Shown: in pieces, positions 35,201 to 47,164 of the stretch
Layout of the letters: every line of letters starts with the position of its first letter
How positions within the stretch are numbered: position 1 is the stretch's first letter
Assembly (NCBI GenBank): GCA_029962745.1
Contig: CM057156.1
Coordinates: 3,370,114-3,434,113 of the forward strand
DNA: 64,000 nucleotides
Origin: Echinometra lucunter
Taxonomy: Eukaryota; Echinodermata; Echinoidea; Camarodonta; Echinometridae
Direction: 5' to 3'
The notes under the pieces: model-generated
What the model was told of the DNA's origin: nothing
The model's database searches: none
Seen by the model: only the letters and a program-made list of their open reading frames with translations
Program-made: the position numbers and the translations under genes

Positions 35201-36745
35201 TGATCTAAACTGTCAAAAGTCTTAATTGGAGAGGTCCAAGAAGGCGCCCACAGTTGCCCCCCTTTTTTATGAGTGGACATTCTTTAATGTAAAGGAATTA
35301 AATGTAGATTTAAGATGGGCCTATGTGTCCCTAACGTCAGATTTACATAGATGTTCAACAAATTAATTGATTAGTTTCAAGTTTTGCTGTTATTATCGAA
35401 AGATCGAGAATGAATTGGTAAGCCCGTAGATACTACTTTCGAAGCATCAAAGGGGCTGAAAAATGTCCTTTCCACGCATTTCTGTGATAAATGTGTTAGA
35501 CCCTTTCTATAAAATACTGGCCTTTTTACAATTTTCAAAGCCTGTTATAACAAAAAAAGAAAATCTCACATTGAGAACTAGTCATAAATGTATTTGAATA
35601 AAAACGGATCTTAATAAAAAGTATGATCAAACGTAACAATATATAAGTCTGAACAAACGAACAATTTTCACAATTCTCATTGTTGCCTTCCTTCTCCTGT
35701 GGCATATACTGCAAATTTATCTCTGATGTGCAAATATCGTCACCTACACATAAATCCATCGCCATCGTTTATAAACAATATATAGCGTCATGCTACTCGG
35801 TCAATTTACGTGATTTATGTTACAAAAAGCATTCATTTCTTGAGGCCTGGGTTTGATTAAGAATAGTGACTTAACATTTTAAAACAAACATATATATTAT
35901 TGCAGCGCTTCTCAACCGGGGGTCCGCGGCCCACTTGTGTTTTATTAAAATAACATCAACAGTTGTGGATTATCATCAGTGAAATGTGCTAAAAATTTTC
36001 GAAGATTTCTGTACATTATGAATGGGGTGGGGTATCAACATGATCAATCTTTCATTTATTGCAACCTTACATGTATTGTATAGGTTGGAATTTGTAATGT
36101 AATGTAGGTAATGTAGTGGTCGAGATAATTACCACACAATTCGTTCTCTATTTTCTTTTGTCATATTTTATTGATTTTTTTTTTTCTCATTGAGATTCTG
36201 TGAGGTGGGCCTCAAAATTTTTCTTAAAATGAAGGAGGGCCTCGAACAAATTTTGTTAGCCAAAGTGGGCCTCGAGGTAAAAAAGGTTGAGAAGCACTGT
36301 ATTATTGGATAGTTAATCTGTAGTCTGTGTCTAAATTTCCAGCCTGCTTTTGACTGAATATTGAAGTTACATACGGGCTCTTTTTTAGTTACCGTCATTG
36401 TAGTTCTGAGGGTTAAGATTAGAATGAGAAATCAGACATTTTTTTTTTTCAAATTGATCAGAGCATAGACAATGAGTATGTGCAAGCGTCATATGAAGTT
36501 GCAGATTGATGTGCCTCCCTCTTGGATTATACCAAGAAATGTCAAAACAAGTTAGATGCTATATAGTTCAGGTCGACAGAATGAAATAAATATTGAATAT
36601 GTCTTTGATTTATGAACTCACCAACGTTTATCCCGATAGCAGAACCACACGATGTGAGAAGCAATGTAACCAGAATGAATACAGACATGGGGTCCGGGTT
36701 AAAACACACTGACCTCCTGGCATTCTTGGTTACTAGGGACGCCAT
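32216..36745 (-). CDS. CUB-LDLa single-pass membrane protein, five exons
   Basis: Exons on the minus strand: 36745-36622, 35026-34850, 34426-34232, 33294-33181 and 32535-32216. They sum to 930 bases, giving 309 residues. Every intron is phase 1, the usual phase for shuffled extracellular modules. Order: signal peptide (hydrophobic SVFILVTLLLTSCGSA, residues 21-36); one CUB domain with its four cysteines at about 48, 74, 103 and 125; and one LDL-receptor class A module (168-202) with six cysteines and the calcium-site acidic run WSDE. A transmembrane helix (about 212-235) and a basic/polar cytoplasmic tail of about 75 residues follow. CUB plus LDLa plus TM recalls Neto-type receptor auxiliary proteins, but these have two CUB domains, so orthology is not claimed. 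The start ATG is chosen as the one giving the signal peptide closest to the exon end. Likely a functional cell-surface binding protein; ligand unknown. Confidence 0.88.
32870..33080 (-). mobile_element. Probable LINE 3' UTR end with (GAAT)n/(GAGT)n tail
   Basis: Tandem GAAT and GAGT units (32870-32930) run into AATTAAAGTTTATTTATACT and AT-rich sequence. This is the reverse-complement layout of a LINE 3' end with a short tandem tail. It lies in the last intron of the CUB-LDLa gene. No coding part survives. Confidence 0.35.
33584..33696. repeat. Weak fold-back element
   Basis: The ends GTTTCACAAAG and CTTCGTGAAAC form an imperfect inverted pair around 90 AT-rich bases. Probably an old MITE in the CUB-LDLa gene intron. 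Confidence 0.4.
35903..36299. mobile_element. hAT-type MITE with 8-base target duplication
   Basis: Termini CAGCGCTTCTCAACC and GGTTGAGAAGCACTG are inverted repeats of the classic hAT type. Both sides are flanked by the identical 8-base TATTATTG (35895-35902 and 36300-36307). The interior has GTGGGCCTCAAAAT/GTGGGCCTCGAGG repeats and no transposase. It is inserted in intron 1 of the CUB-LDLa gene. Confidence 0.9.
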
Positions 36746-38320
36746 GTTGATTTCACATCCGCACAGAGCACGTTCATGTCCGCTAACATATACCCAGAGG
36801 GGTTTACAGCTAGCCAAGACTTCTGACTTATACCAAACAATGTTGTATACCATTGTATCTTGACCTTTGCTTCTTACGTATTTGTGCAGCTCACTTGCTT
36901 CAAGTTCGTCACTGTTGAGTCATATATCACCGTTTCTTCTCTATTACTCCTTTTTCGACTGTTTGTTCATCGAGTTGGACTTTGTCCAGCTTGTTATTAG
37001 TTAGTAGCGTGATCATCGATCAGCGCCAAGAAGTCTTCTGATACAAGTCGCGAGATGCAGTCTTGGGACTAAGATGAAGGCAATATATACCATACGTACA
37101 GTACGTCGTTTTCAAGAACCCCGGGACGGGAGGCCGTCAAAATATATTGCTGTACACACACAAGTTTAACCCATTGTTCAAATTCAAACCCTTTTCGGTA
37201 TTTTCCCCAGGTTTTTCTCAAAGATTTACCCCTGCTTGAACAAGTTTAACCACCGGGCTCAAACAATCTCAAAACAAGTGGGATTAAAACAAAAAATACA
37301 TACCATTTTTCCTGATTTTTCGCCAATTTGACACCCTAAATGCGTCTCACGCTTCACGTGCCTTAACAGGCATAAACTACACTTTTCAATTTATTTGACC
37401 GACCCTCCCCCCCCCCCGGTCATGGACCCATGCCCCCCCCCCCCCTTTGAATGGAGAACATAATTATTATCGAAAAACATTTTTTGATAGTGAACTTTTG
37501 ACTTAAAATTCAAACCGTAATTTTAACCCTGATCAAAATCCAGTCGTAATCGTGACTCAAACCTACTAAAAACTATCTCCCTTTTTATCCAAATAAAACC
37601 TGGTCAGATGTTACTTGGGTGAATAAACTTTTTCGGCAAAAGTGATAGTGTTCTCAACGTAACAAATTTGTCCGATTTTTCGATATTTCACGCTTTTCGT
37701 ATAGCTTTCATGCTCCAGATATTAAGATATATCAGTGACCATCTGTTCTTAAAGAAAGCATATTTCTGTATCTTCTTCCCGAAGCTTCTGGACCCAGATC
37801 AGGGTTTCTGGGATAGGCCGGGTCAGACAGGTCCAACACCTCTATTCCTAGAGGTGGACCGAGGTCGGGACACTTAAACAGGATGTGGTGAGCTCTATCT
37901 GAAGAAATATGACTAAGTTAAACGCATTAATGTCATGATTATAAATGTACTTTTAAGTGTGGCCTGAATTTTGTACCCACCGTTAATTGCTGTCGGTTCC
38001 GAGACCAGCAACATAACTGTATGTAAAAAGTTTCGGAGTTGATTCGAGGCCAAGACCGAGACTGCTCTCTGGGACTGAGGATCACTTAAAGATATAAACA
38101 AGAGAAGCCTTTTTTCCTGGTTAACTGAGTATGAAGGGAAGAAATCGGTCCCACGAACCCTTGATTTAAGCCAGGATGTACGAGATTAATGACTACTACA
38201 ATGAATACAATGAATCCTACGTCTTCTCATTTTAATCTACATTCATCCTGCTCTGCCATTCGTCCAACCAACTTTTTTATGTTCGGGAGGAAAGGAGAGG
38301 GGAAGATAGTCCCAGCAAAT
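36746..38320. other. 5' flank of the CUB-LDLa gene and intergenic sequence
   Basis: No gene seen. Long C runs occur at 37407-37444. Phrases such as AAGTTTAACCC recur at 37163-37560 without a clear repeat unit. No core promoter element is convincing. Confidence 0.4.
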
Positions 38321-38332
38321 TTGTCGTCGAAT

Positions 38333-38612
38333 TGATGATGATGGTGGTGGTGGAGTTTGTAGTAATGGTGGTGGTGCGGCGGCGGTGATGGTGGTAGTGG
38401 TGGTGGTGATGGTAGTAGTGGAGGTGGTGATGGTAGTAGTGGAGGTGGTGGTGGTGGTGGTGTGGTTACGATGGTGGTAGAAGTGACGATAGCAGTGGTG
38501 CTGATAGGGGTGATGGTAGTGGTGGTGGTAACGATTGTGGTGGTGGTGGTGGTGGTGGTGATGATGGTGGTGGCGATGGTGGCGGCGGTGGTGGTGATGG
38601 TGATAGTAATCA
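38333..38612. repeat. GGTGGTGAT-type minisatellite
   Basis: About 280 bases of GTG/GAT/GTA trinucleotide-derived sequence. His-, Thr- or Val-rich frames across it are compositional. Confidence 0.9.
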
Positions 38613-38917
38613 TAATTGCTATGATTATCCATTTTGGGTCATGCTGATGAAGAGCAACTCGTTATGAGGATGAAAATTTTAGGTAAATAAAAGGGAACAG
38701 AGAAACTATGGAGATTTCAAGAAAAGATACAACACTACGTAATAAATTTTGGATTGTTTATTTTACCTCTTCAAACATCCCTTTAAAAAGATTGGTATGA
38801 AATTGATACATGAATACTGATCAAAACTCATATTCCAGTTGCCCTTCGGTGAATATTCTGGAAATAACGTTGATTTATTTAAAAAAAAAAAAACAGTTGT
38901 AACAATCAGGAAAAAAA

Positions 38918-38920
38918 AAA

Positions 38921-38964
<44 letters not shown>
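38918..38964. repeat. (AT)n microsatellite
   Basis: Nearly pure AT dinucleotides following an A run. Confidence 0.95.
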
Positions 38965-38967
<3 letters not shown>

Positions 38968-39239
38968 AGCATTAATTTACTTACATATTTTTCTCTACAT
39001 CTTCATACACTAATCAACATAAAGGAAAACATCATTTAGGATGTTAAGAATAATGCTAAAACTGTTAAAATTTCTAAAATATTTACATTGGAAGAACCCC
39101 ATCAACATTTTACATTAATACTCTTATTTTATAAAAGATGAAAGCAGAAATTTGAGGAACAGATTTTATGGCTATTTATGAATGCTTGTATAATCATGAT
39201 AATATTCAAATGCGAATACATGATAAAACCTGACGATAA

Positions 39240-39240
39240 C

Positions 39241-39283
<43 letters not shown>
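39240..39283. repeat. (GAT)n microsatellite
   Basis: About 14 GAT units. Confidence 0.95.
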
Positions 39284-39284
<1 letters not shown>

Positions 39285-39794
39285 CAGCTTCCCATCACTT
39301 TCTCCCTCTCAATCAAACAATACAGCTTGAAGGTAATGACATCAAAGAAAAAAGTGGGCCGAAATGAAAAATAATTACAAAGTCACAATTATGTGGCATA
39401 TCAGTTTTCCAAGCTGCTGCTATAACTCATGAATGTCATGTAAGGTTCCGACCTTTGACCTGTGGTCTCATAATAAGTGATTTATGTGCGATTTACACAG
39501 ATGGGAAGGACCCCAGAGTGGAATTATGGTAATAGTAATCCACATTTATGTTTCGCTGCGGAGCCCTAGAGTGATATTATTCTAATGGGTATAATCTACT
39601 ACACACAGTAAGTTCGGATGAGAACAAATTGTTTCATATTTAAGAACTTATAAACTGATCTAAGTGTTTAAACGTCAGCCATTGATCATAATGGGATGTG
39701 ATAAGAAAGTCACATCACAGTGAGGGACGCAGACTGTCATAATTATGTTTCGACAAAAAAAATCTTCTTATAACATTTATATAAAAAGTATTCT

Positions 39795-40285
39795 GGGAGC
39801 ATTGTGGCACAGTGGTGAAGGTTCTTACCTCTCATACGTGAGGTCCTGGGTTCGTTCCTCGTCCGGTGCTTACTCCTTGGACAAGGTGTTTTGCTGACAT
39901 GTGTCCCTCTTGACCCAGGTGTACTAAATGGGTACCTGACATTTCTGGGATAATTATAATGACAGGGCCCGCAGGAAGAGCAGTAACACTATGAACATGA
40001 CGGACAAAGAAAGTGGACAAAATAAACAACCACTCATTCTACTCTTCACAATGGTTCTGGTAGTACAGCTATTATGTTCAATCAGTAGTTCCAGGTGAAT
40101 ATGCATGTGACACCTGTTCCACATATTTCAGATAATAGCAGTGAAGGGATGTTCTTTTGACTACCAGAACCATTGTGAAGGGTAGAATGAGGGGTTGTTT
40201 ATTTTGTCTGCTTTCTTTGTCCATCATGTTCATAGTGTAATTATACTGATATGGCTACCCTGGGTAAATAAAACCCAATTATTAT
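39795..40285 (+). mobile_element. tRNA-derived SINE interrupted by an inverted repeat
   Basis: The head, GCATTGTGGCACAGTGGTGA with box B GGGTTCGTTCCTC, and the body, AATTATAATGACAGGGCCCG, match the SINEs at 28064 and 51802. From 39986 the sequence enters a 78-base inverted repeat. After its right arm it resumes with a SINE-like 3' end (ATGGCTACCCTGGGTAAAT...ATTATTATT). Confidence 0.7.
39986..40238. repeat. Inverted repeat, 78-base arms, 97-base spacer
   Basis: The left arm 39986-40063 and the right arm 40161-40238 pair with 5 mismatches by hand count. The arms begin ACACTATGAACATGA and end ATGGTTCTGGTAG. The spacer is unique. It would form a stable hairpin if transcribed. Confidence 0.88.
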
Positions 40286-40469
40286 TATCATCAACATCAT
40301 CATCATCATTATTAAGCAGTCATCAAATTTTGGTTACATGGCCCTTGAACGTCTATAAGGACTCACCGGAGCATCATTATCTATAATTTAAAAAAAAAAC
40401 ATTTTTAGTGTTTCCGTTGAATCATTCCTCTATACCCTTTTTACACTCAGTTTTCTCAGCCCCGTAGTA

Positions 40470-40978
40470 TTCTTAACCAAGTGCTATCAATTTGAATTAT
40501 TCAGTTTATGCATACAATACACGAAACAGAAGTAATTTTCATCCTCCCTTGCTTATTCCGCACTGAACTGGCTAAATCCACCGGTTTTTTGTTTTTTTAT
40601 CAAGGCTTCGTACTGTGGAACAACCTCTCTCTATGCTTACAGAAAATTAAGTCATCCAGACAGTTTAATTTGAATTATAAACGCCATCTACTGCAAGTGC
40701 AATATTCTCTTTCTCATAATATGTAAACTAAAGCCACTCTTCTTCTATTTCTTCTATTTTTATTCTTCCTACTTCTTTGTATTAAGTTTAATAATGTAAT
40801 ATATTTCATTGTTATGTGTATTTTCCTGATAAATATTACGTGTAATATGCCCAACTGGAGCCTTTCTTGACAAGCCTTTTGTGCTTTTATTGGTCCCCTA
40901 CTATTTTGAATGTATCATGTTATTATGTATATGTATTTTTATATGTGGAAATAAATGAAATGAAATGAAATGAAATCT
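40470..40978 (+). mobile_element. LINE 3' end with ORF2 C-terminus and (TGAAA)n tail
   Basis: The frame at 40508-40726 ends YQGFVLWNNLSLCLQKIKSS followed by RQFNLNYKRHLL. This is the typical end of CR1/Jockey-like reverse transcriptase proteins (F-x-G-x-x-x-WN-x-LP...FK-x-x-L-K-x-x-L). A 3' UTR, GTGGAAATAAA and TGAAA repeats follow. 5'-truncated and dead. Confidence 0.65.
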
Positions 40979-41147
40979 ATCGTTAATTCCTGACTATCAG
41001 TTTTGCTTTTCACACACACATATTTCTAGTCCCGTACTGTCTGTAAACCCGTGGTGCTGGCACCATGCTAACCCTGCTTTTTTCTTCGGGGCTAGCCCAC
41101 TTTGGTACAACTGAGTGTGAACAGAAAGGGAGCTAAGCTTAACCCTG

Positions 41148-41420
41148 GGAAATAGGTGAGGCTAAGGGGGGGGGGGGCTTATAATAGCCCTAGCTATTTT
41201 CCTGGCGTTAAGCAAAATTTTGCCAGTGTAAAAAGCATATTACAGAATTATCAGAAAACACACATTCTGCGGAACGGGGAAATAGGTGAGGCTGATAGGT
41301 AAGGCTAAGAGGGGGGGGGGGCTTATAATAGCCCTAGCTATTTTCCTGGCGTTAAGCAAAATTTTGCCAGTGTAAAAAGCATATTACAGAATTATCAGAA
41401 AACAAACATTCTGCGGAACG
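41148..41420. repeat. Two-copy tandem duplication, about 130-144 base unit
   Basis: The units 41148-41276 and 41277-41420 share AAATAGGTGAGGCT, a poly-G run, CTTATAATAGCCCTAGCT and TTCTGCGGAACG. The second copy has a short extra AGGTAAGGCT. Recent local duplication. Confidence 0.9.
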
Positions 41421-44040
41421 ATCACAATGTGAGAATTCTAAAGTTATTTCACATTATTTGGAAAAGGAATACCATGTAACCAGCAGAGGTTATAATTTTG
41501 GCATCAATACACGTATGCCTAAAACCAAAACATTATGTCATGAAGTAAAGAATTAGTTAGCTTGTGTCTTTTACAAATAGTTAACACCCTTCCGGCTTTA
41601 AGACAATGATCTTCCCTTTTACTAACCCCAAAACAGGAACGGAACAGGAACGTATGAAGTTTATAAAACTTGGCCAGCCACCCTCCCCCCACAAAGAAAG
41701 GAAAAAAAGGATGTAGCATGATTCATTGTGATTGAGAGAATTATTTTCACTTAATTTGCATTTTTCTCTTTTTTCATATGAATTCACATATTTATAAAAG
41801 AAAAAAAAAATATTTTGCGATAATCTCGACCTGGGAATCCGTCTTCTGGGCGATGCACTCTGTATGTGCTGCAACTTTGCAAGGAACAGGAACTGGGCGA
41901 CCTCCTTCCCCCTCCCCATCCGCGCTCTCTTCCCGAGAGAGAATTGTGTCAATATTTCTATGTCATCTAAAATTGCTTTGAATATTTCCCACGAGATATA
42001 TGGACTGGATGAGATGTCATTCCGCACGTAAGCCTCTCCAAAATTTGGGCCATCGTAGCTTTCTTTCTCATATCGCATACACGAAAGTAACCTTCTCAGG
42101 AGGCCCTTTCAGAATCAACAATAATCAGGTGAAAATCGAAATGACTCTCAGTCATATTTGTCTGTCTGTATAACAAGGAATTAACGTGTTTTGTTTGTCT
42201 GTTGTTGTTTTTTTAAAAGTTTAATCAATAATCATTCAAAGTGAAATGCCCTTCTCCTACCAAAAGTTCTGGTTCAGAAATAATTTCATATTCCCTATAT
42301 GTCCACTCATTTTCATCTTTCTTCTTTTTACCTTATTTCATTTTATTCTTTTATTTTCTTTCTTGTAGAATCATTAGTTGCTATATATATTTCAAGAGTT
42401 CAAGAGTTTATTTTCTTCATTAAAAAAAAACTAATAACAACAAATTTTGACAAAATCAAACATACATAACCATTCATTTTTTTTTACAATGACAGGATAC
42501 GTTTACATAATTTGAAATATGAAACAAAGTAAATCAACCAAAGAATATATACAGTATAAGCTCTCATGGAAATGGAGGGATCCACTAAAAGCTATTTTTG
42601 TAGAGTGTGGATCCCTCAAATAAATATAGTAAACATAACTTATGTTGTTCAATTCTTTTATGAAATATATATTTAAGAAAAAGGGAGAAGACAACACATT
42701 AAATGCAAATTTACTGTTGACATTTCTATTCCATTTCGGTGGTGGTTTTTTTTTCGAAACGTAAACTAATGTGAACTCATATACATGCTATTACTCATAA
42801 TTATGTCAGTTGGGAAGATACATCGAAGAATGTTGTGCATACTGCCCCCTCCCTTCATATTTTCTTTCCTTATATAATACCTGTACTTTGCAATTTTGGG
42901 AGGGTTTTTAAACGTTACATGATTACTGTATACGAGTTTAAGTTTTAGTTATGAATTGGTCTCTTTCATAAAGGATTGTCAAGAATGGTAACTTCATTCT
43001 TCATCTCTTGACCCTCTTGTATTCTTTCATACTACATGTCAGATCTGTTTCGATGAAAATACGAGGAAATATGAAAGCACGTGGTACAAAGAAAAAGCCC
43101 ACCTCACCCTGGGATGTTTCGAAAGGTACGAAAGGTGGCCCAGTTCGAGGTACAGTATTACAAAAAACATCCCTTTTGTAATGGAAGTAGACATTAAAAT
43201 GATGCACTACTAAGGTCTTAAAAAGATGTTCTTGGCCGGTGATATCCCGGTAATGTTACTCTTCAAATGTTTCATTGATGAATGAATTTAATATCGTTGT
43301 ATGCAGGTTGTGAGAGATCGGAATTTAAAATTTTCAGCACTCACCCATGCACTCACCATACAAAAAATGATAGTATATCCAAGAAATTGATGCTATACTT
43401 CATGCTCTGTTGTTTTTTTTTTCAACATCACCTTTATTCATATCAAAACAAGGGAAATATACAAAAAAATAAGTTCAGGTTACATGTTTTATGAGAACAA
43501 TGTACATGATTGTGGGTAAAAAGGAGAATATGATTAAAAATATACTAACAGCATAACATATACATAAAATACGTAAAACGTATTTAAGCAATTGAGACAT
43601 AATGAGGGTACAAACTATAGACAAGGGTAAAGGAATAAAGATAAAGGGAAAATATTGTAATGAGAAGTTCCTAACCTTTGATTAAAATTCAAAATCAGAT
43701 GTTAGGCCTACCTGCTCTAGTAACCTTAATGCATATTTTGCATCTTTCATCAGGTGAAAATTTAATTTGCCTAAAGGAAACTTTGACTTGTGATGTCATT
43801 TAACGTGTTTTCTCTGCGGAATGTAGCGTGTGCCCACTCGATGGGCTGGGGAGGGCGTACTGCTTTTCCGAGGTGACGGAAGCGAAGACATGAAACTAGA
43901 TGTTCTCACAATGAATCATGTCATCTTACCACACTCTTTTCACCAACCCCCCCCCCCCCTTCCCCTCCTCCCCTCCCCCTCCCCTTCTCTCTCTCTCTCT
44001 CTCTCCCTCTCTCCCCATGATTTTCTCTCCCATTCTCTCT
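41421..44040. other. Intergenic, LINE 3' UTR-like scraps, no gene seen
   Basis: AT-rich. Stretches at 42390-42690 and 43425-43660 have the reverse-complement look of LINE 3' ends (for example TTTATTCATATCAAAACAAG) but carry no coding sequence. C and CT runs lie at 43951-44040. Confidence 0.4.
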
Positions 44041-44730
44041 CACTCTCATCCTCTTTCTCTCTCTCTCTCTCCCTCATGCTCTCTCTATTATATTCCCCTT
44101 AATTCCCCCTCTCTTTATCCTTCGCCCTATGCACTCCATCGAAGCTGTTGTATTTCACCATAGCGCTCACCATTTTCAGAGGCATAGGTGTAGATATGTG
44201 GTGCATCAAAGATTCATTCCTGATGGTTGGGAGATGATATTTTATAATAATTCATTATTTTTGTTTTTATATAATCTGCTTTTACAGTCTCGAGAAGAGA
44301 AGGGACTCTTTTTTAAAAATGTTTAGGGCGCTTGCATGTTATTTTGTTCTGAAACTCTAGATTAGAAAAAAAAATTTCTTTTCCCCCTTCTCTCTCCCTC
44401 TCCTTCTCGCTCTCTCTCACTCTCTCTCTCTCCTTCATGCTTTCTATTTTTTTTTCTTAATTACCCCTTTCTTTATAATTTATGGGGTCGATCGAGGATT
44501 CATTTATGATGGTCAGGAGATAATATTTTGTAATAATTTCTAATTTTTGTTTTTATATAATCTTTTTTTACAGTCTCGAGAAGAGAAAGGAATTTTCGAA
44601 AATGTTTCTTGCATGTTATCTTGTTCTGAAACTCAAGATTAGAAAAAGGAAATCGATCCATTTTTTCATATCATGTTATTTTCATTGCATGTTATTTTGT
44701 TCTGAAACTCTGGATGAGAAAAGGGAAATT
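44041..44730. repeat. Local tandem duplication with CT-rich core
   Basis: The segment at about 44050-44380 is repeated at about 44415-44655. Both contain GATTCATT..TGATGGT..GGAGAT, ATAATATTTT..AATAATT, TTTACAGTCTCGAGAAGAGA and TTCTGAAACTC. A third partial copy of the last part is at 44670-44735. Confidence 0.8.
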
Positions 44731-47164
44731 AATCCATCTGATCATCTAATATAAGTTCAGCAACACTCTCACCAATCCGTTGTGCCTTTTTGCACGTTAT
44801 ATGGATTAGCTGATCTTTCCCCAAAAGCTGGAAAAAACGGGTTTCAAAATATCATTTTTCTCTAGATATCAGTTGAGTTATGAGAGAGAAAACATGTGTA
44901 ACATTCCGTTGCAGTGTGACACCATGGCAACGTCGTGCGGATCAAGTCCAAAAAATAATCGAGTTCATCCGATGAAAAAAATATAAGAAGAGGTAAAGAA
45001 AATGCGATACCCATGTTTTCAGTATTTCTTGCAGACTTTTTTTTTCGTACCTCACCGTTATACTGTAAACTGTACTGCATCGAGATATACACACCAGTTT
45101 TAGCAATTTGTAAGAACGTTTCTTTTTTCTCTCTTTCTTTCTTTCTTTTCTTCTGCTTCTTTCTTTCTTCTGCCTTTCTTTCTTTCTTTCTTCCTTCCTT
45201 CCTTCCTTCCTTTTGGGTGGCCGTAATATTTAAGGTTTCATGGGTTGATGAAAGTGATAATCTTTACTTGATACCTGCAAAAACAACGATACTTAAAACC
45301 CATCGCACATCTACAAACATTTAAAAAGAAAAATATCTTGTGCGATTATGTACACCTTCCGGAGTCCCTGGTGGACTTGTGACAATTCTACACCGAATTC
45401 ACTTTTTTATGTCAGCACATTTGGACATTTTTCAGTATTATGGATTTTTTTCATTCGAGTTGAAAAATCTGAGGAATCTGAAAAAACAGGGTTTTTTATG
45501 TTTTTGTTTTTCTTTCCTTTTGTCGGCAACGTACTTATCAGCAACTTCATCCGCCACCCCCCCCCCCCCTCCTCCCCTTCCCTCTCCGAAAATGATAGCG
45601 AAGCCCCTGGTAACTTTTTTCGTAATATACACATTGACGGCACCGTGACTGTTCGATCATAATCATGATAATCATAAGAGATAAATAAACACTCCAAATG
45701 AAATGACTACATAAGAACATTCGTAAGGCAATAATGAAATTCAGTTTCCTCTATATTATAGAATTCATGCAAGAATTATTATACTTTATTATTATACTTT
45801 ACACCAGTCTGTTTACAAGAAAACATCAAATGCCGAAATGCAAATTAGGGCCATAGTCGAATGTTATTTTTGAAAGTACTGACACTTATATACACTATCA
45901 TAATTCCTCTCGCTTCTGTACATTCAGCTATGGCGTCGTTTTTATATACATGATACACATATTATAAGAGTATTACTCGTTTTGATAACATAATGCCCAG
46001 GGACTATTAATGACGAGGAAATCAACATTTATAAAATTATAATTTTATAATTTTTTGGCAAGTTTAAATATCTTTTGATAAGCAACTTTTTCCACTGCCA
46101 CTATACACCACCATTACCATTACCAACACCAACCGAGCGTAAATGGTTTCATTACCTTTATCTTTCACCTGAATCCTGAATATGCTCTTCCTAGAAAAAC
46201 ATTGAAGTTTACTCAGCACATTTTTATCAGCACTAAATCCCAAATATCAACGCTGCCCGATAAATATGCATTCAGCGCCTGCAGGAAAATAGTAATATTA
46301 CAGCAAATCGTTTCGAAGACTGGCCTACTATAATATTTTCTTCTGTACATGATATATTAATTTTTGTAGGCTTCTCTGTTTTTAATAAATTATCAATTTC
46401 AACTAACATGCAAAAGAATAAAAAAATTTATACAAGTAGTCAACCTGTTTGATAACTGGTTTATAGTTTTGATATATATATACACCCTGTACATTTTACG
46501 AACAAAGAATGCAATATTTCAAATTATTTTACTGATAATCACAAACTTTGGGGGTAGATCATTTATAATTATCAAGTAAGATAATAACGCAATAACAAAT
46601 TTCCATGCTAACTGCATTTCAGTTAAAAGGGGATGCTTGTTATTCAAGGAGTTCGTTATTCCAAAGCTTCACACTTTAAAAATGCAACAGAGTTCCGATT
46701 ACAGAAAGATAAAAACAAGTTTCGTCATTCCGAAAATCATAAAAATGGCAACGATTTTGCGAACGCCCAATTCCGAAAAAAAAGTAAATTAAATAGAAGT
46801 AATGATTCCAGGGGTTGTGTGCGACACGTAATCCGGCGACAATATTTCCGAGGTAAAGTTCCTGCCCTATTAAATGCCAAACTCTACCCTGAATAATATG
46901 ATATAAAACCTAACATGCCTTATGGCATGACATAACCCTGCAGCTTTAACGAAATAAATCCAGGTGGAAATTACGCTTAGGCAAATGTCAGAGCATTGGA
47001 GAAATACTTCTAAACCTCATAGTATGAGTTAGGGGGATAAGCATAGGGGATAAGTAACACGAGACCATCTAACATATAACATAACAACACGAATAACATT
47101 TGACATTCACAATATAACTTCAGAATATAGAACACACTTAATCATTTCTTTTCCTCCGGTACTT
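44731..47164. other. 3' flank of the aquaporin gene, no gene seen
   Basis: Pyrimidine-rich (CTTT/CTTC at 45120-45210) and AT-rich sequence with C runs (45557-45570). Open frames here are short and compositional. Confidence 0.45.

Noticed and set aside
38227..38647. His/Thr/Val-rich frames
   Set aside because: They follow the GTG/GAT minisatellite and have no other protein character.
46633..46896. 87-codon + strand frame (MLVIQGVRYSKASHF...)
   Set aside because: Single open frame in AT-rich DNA, no splice partners, no recognisable family; probably chance.
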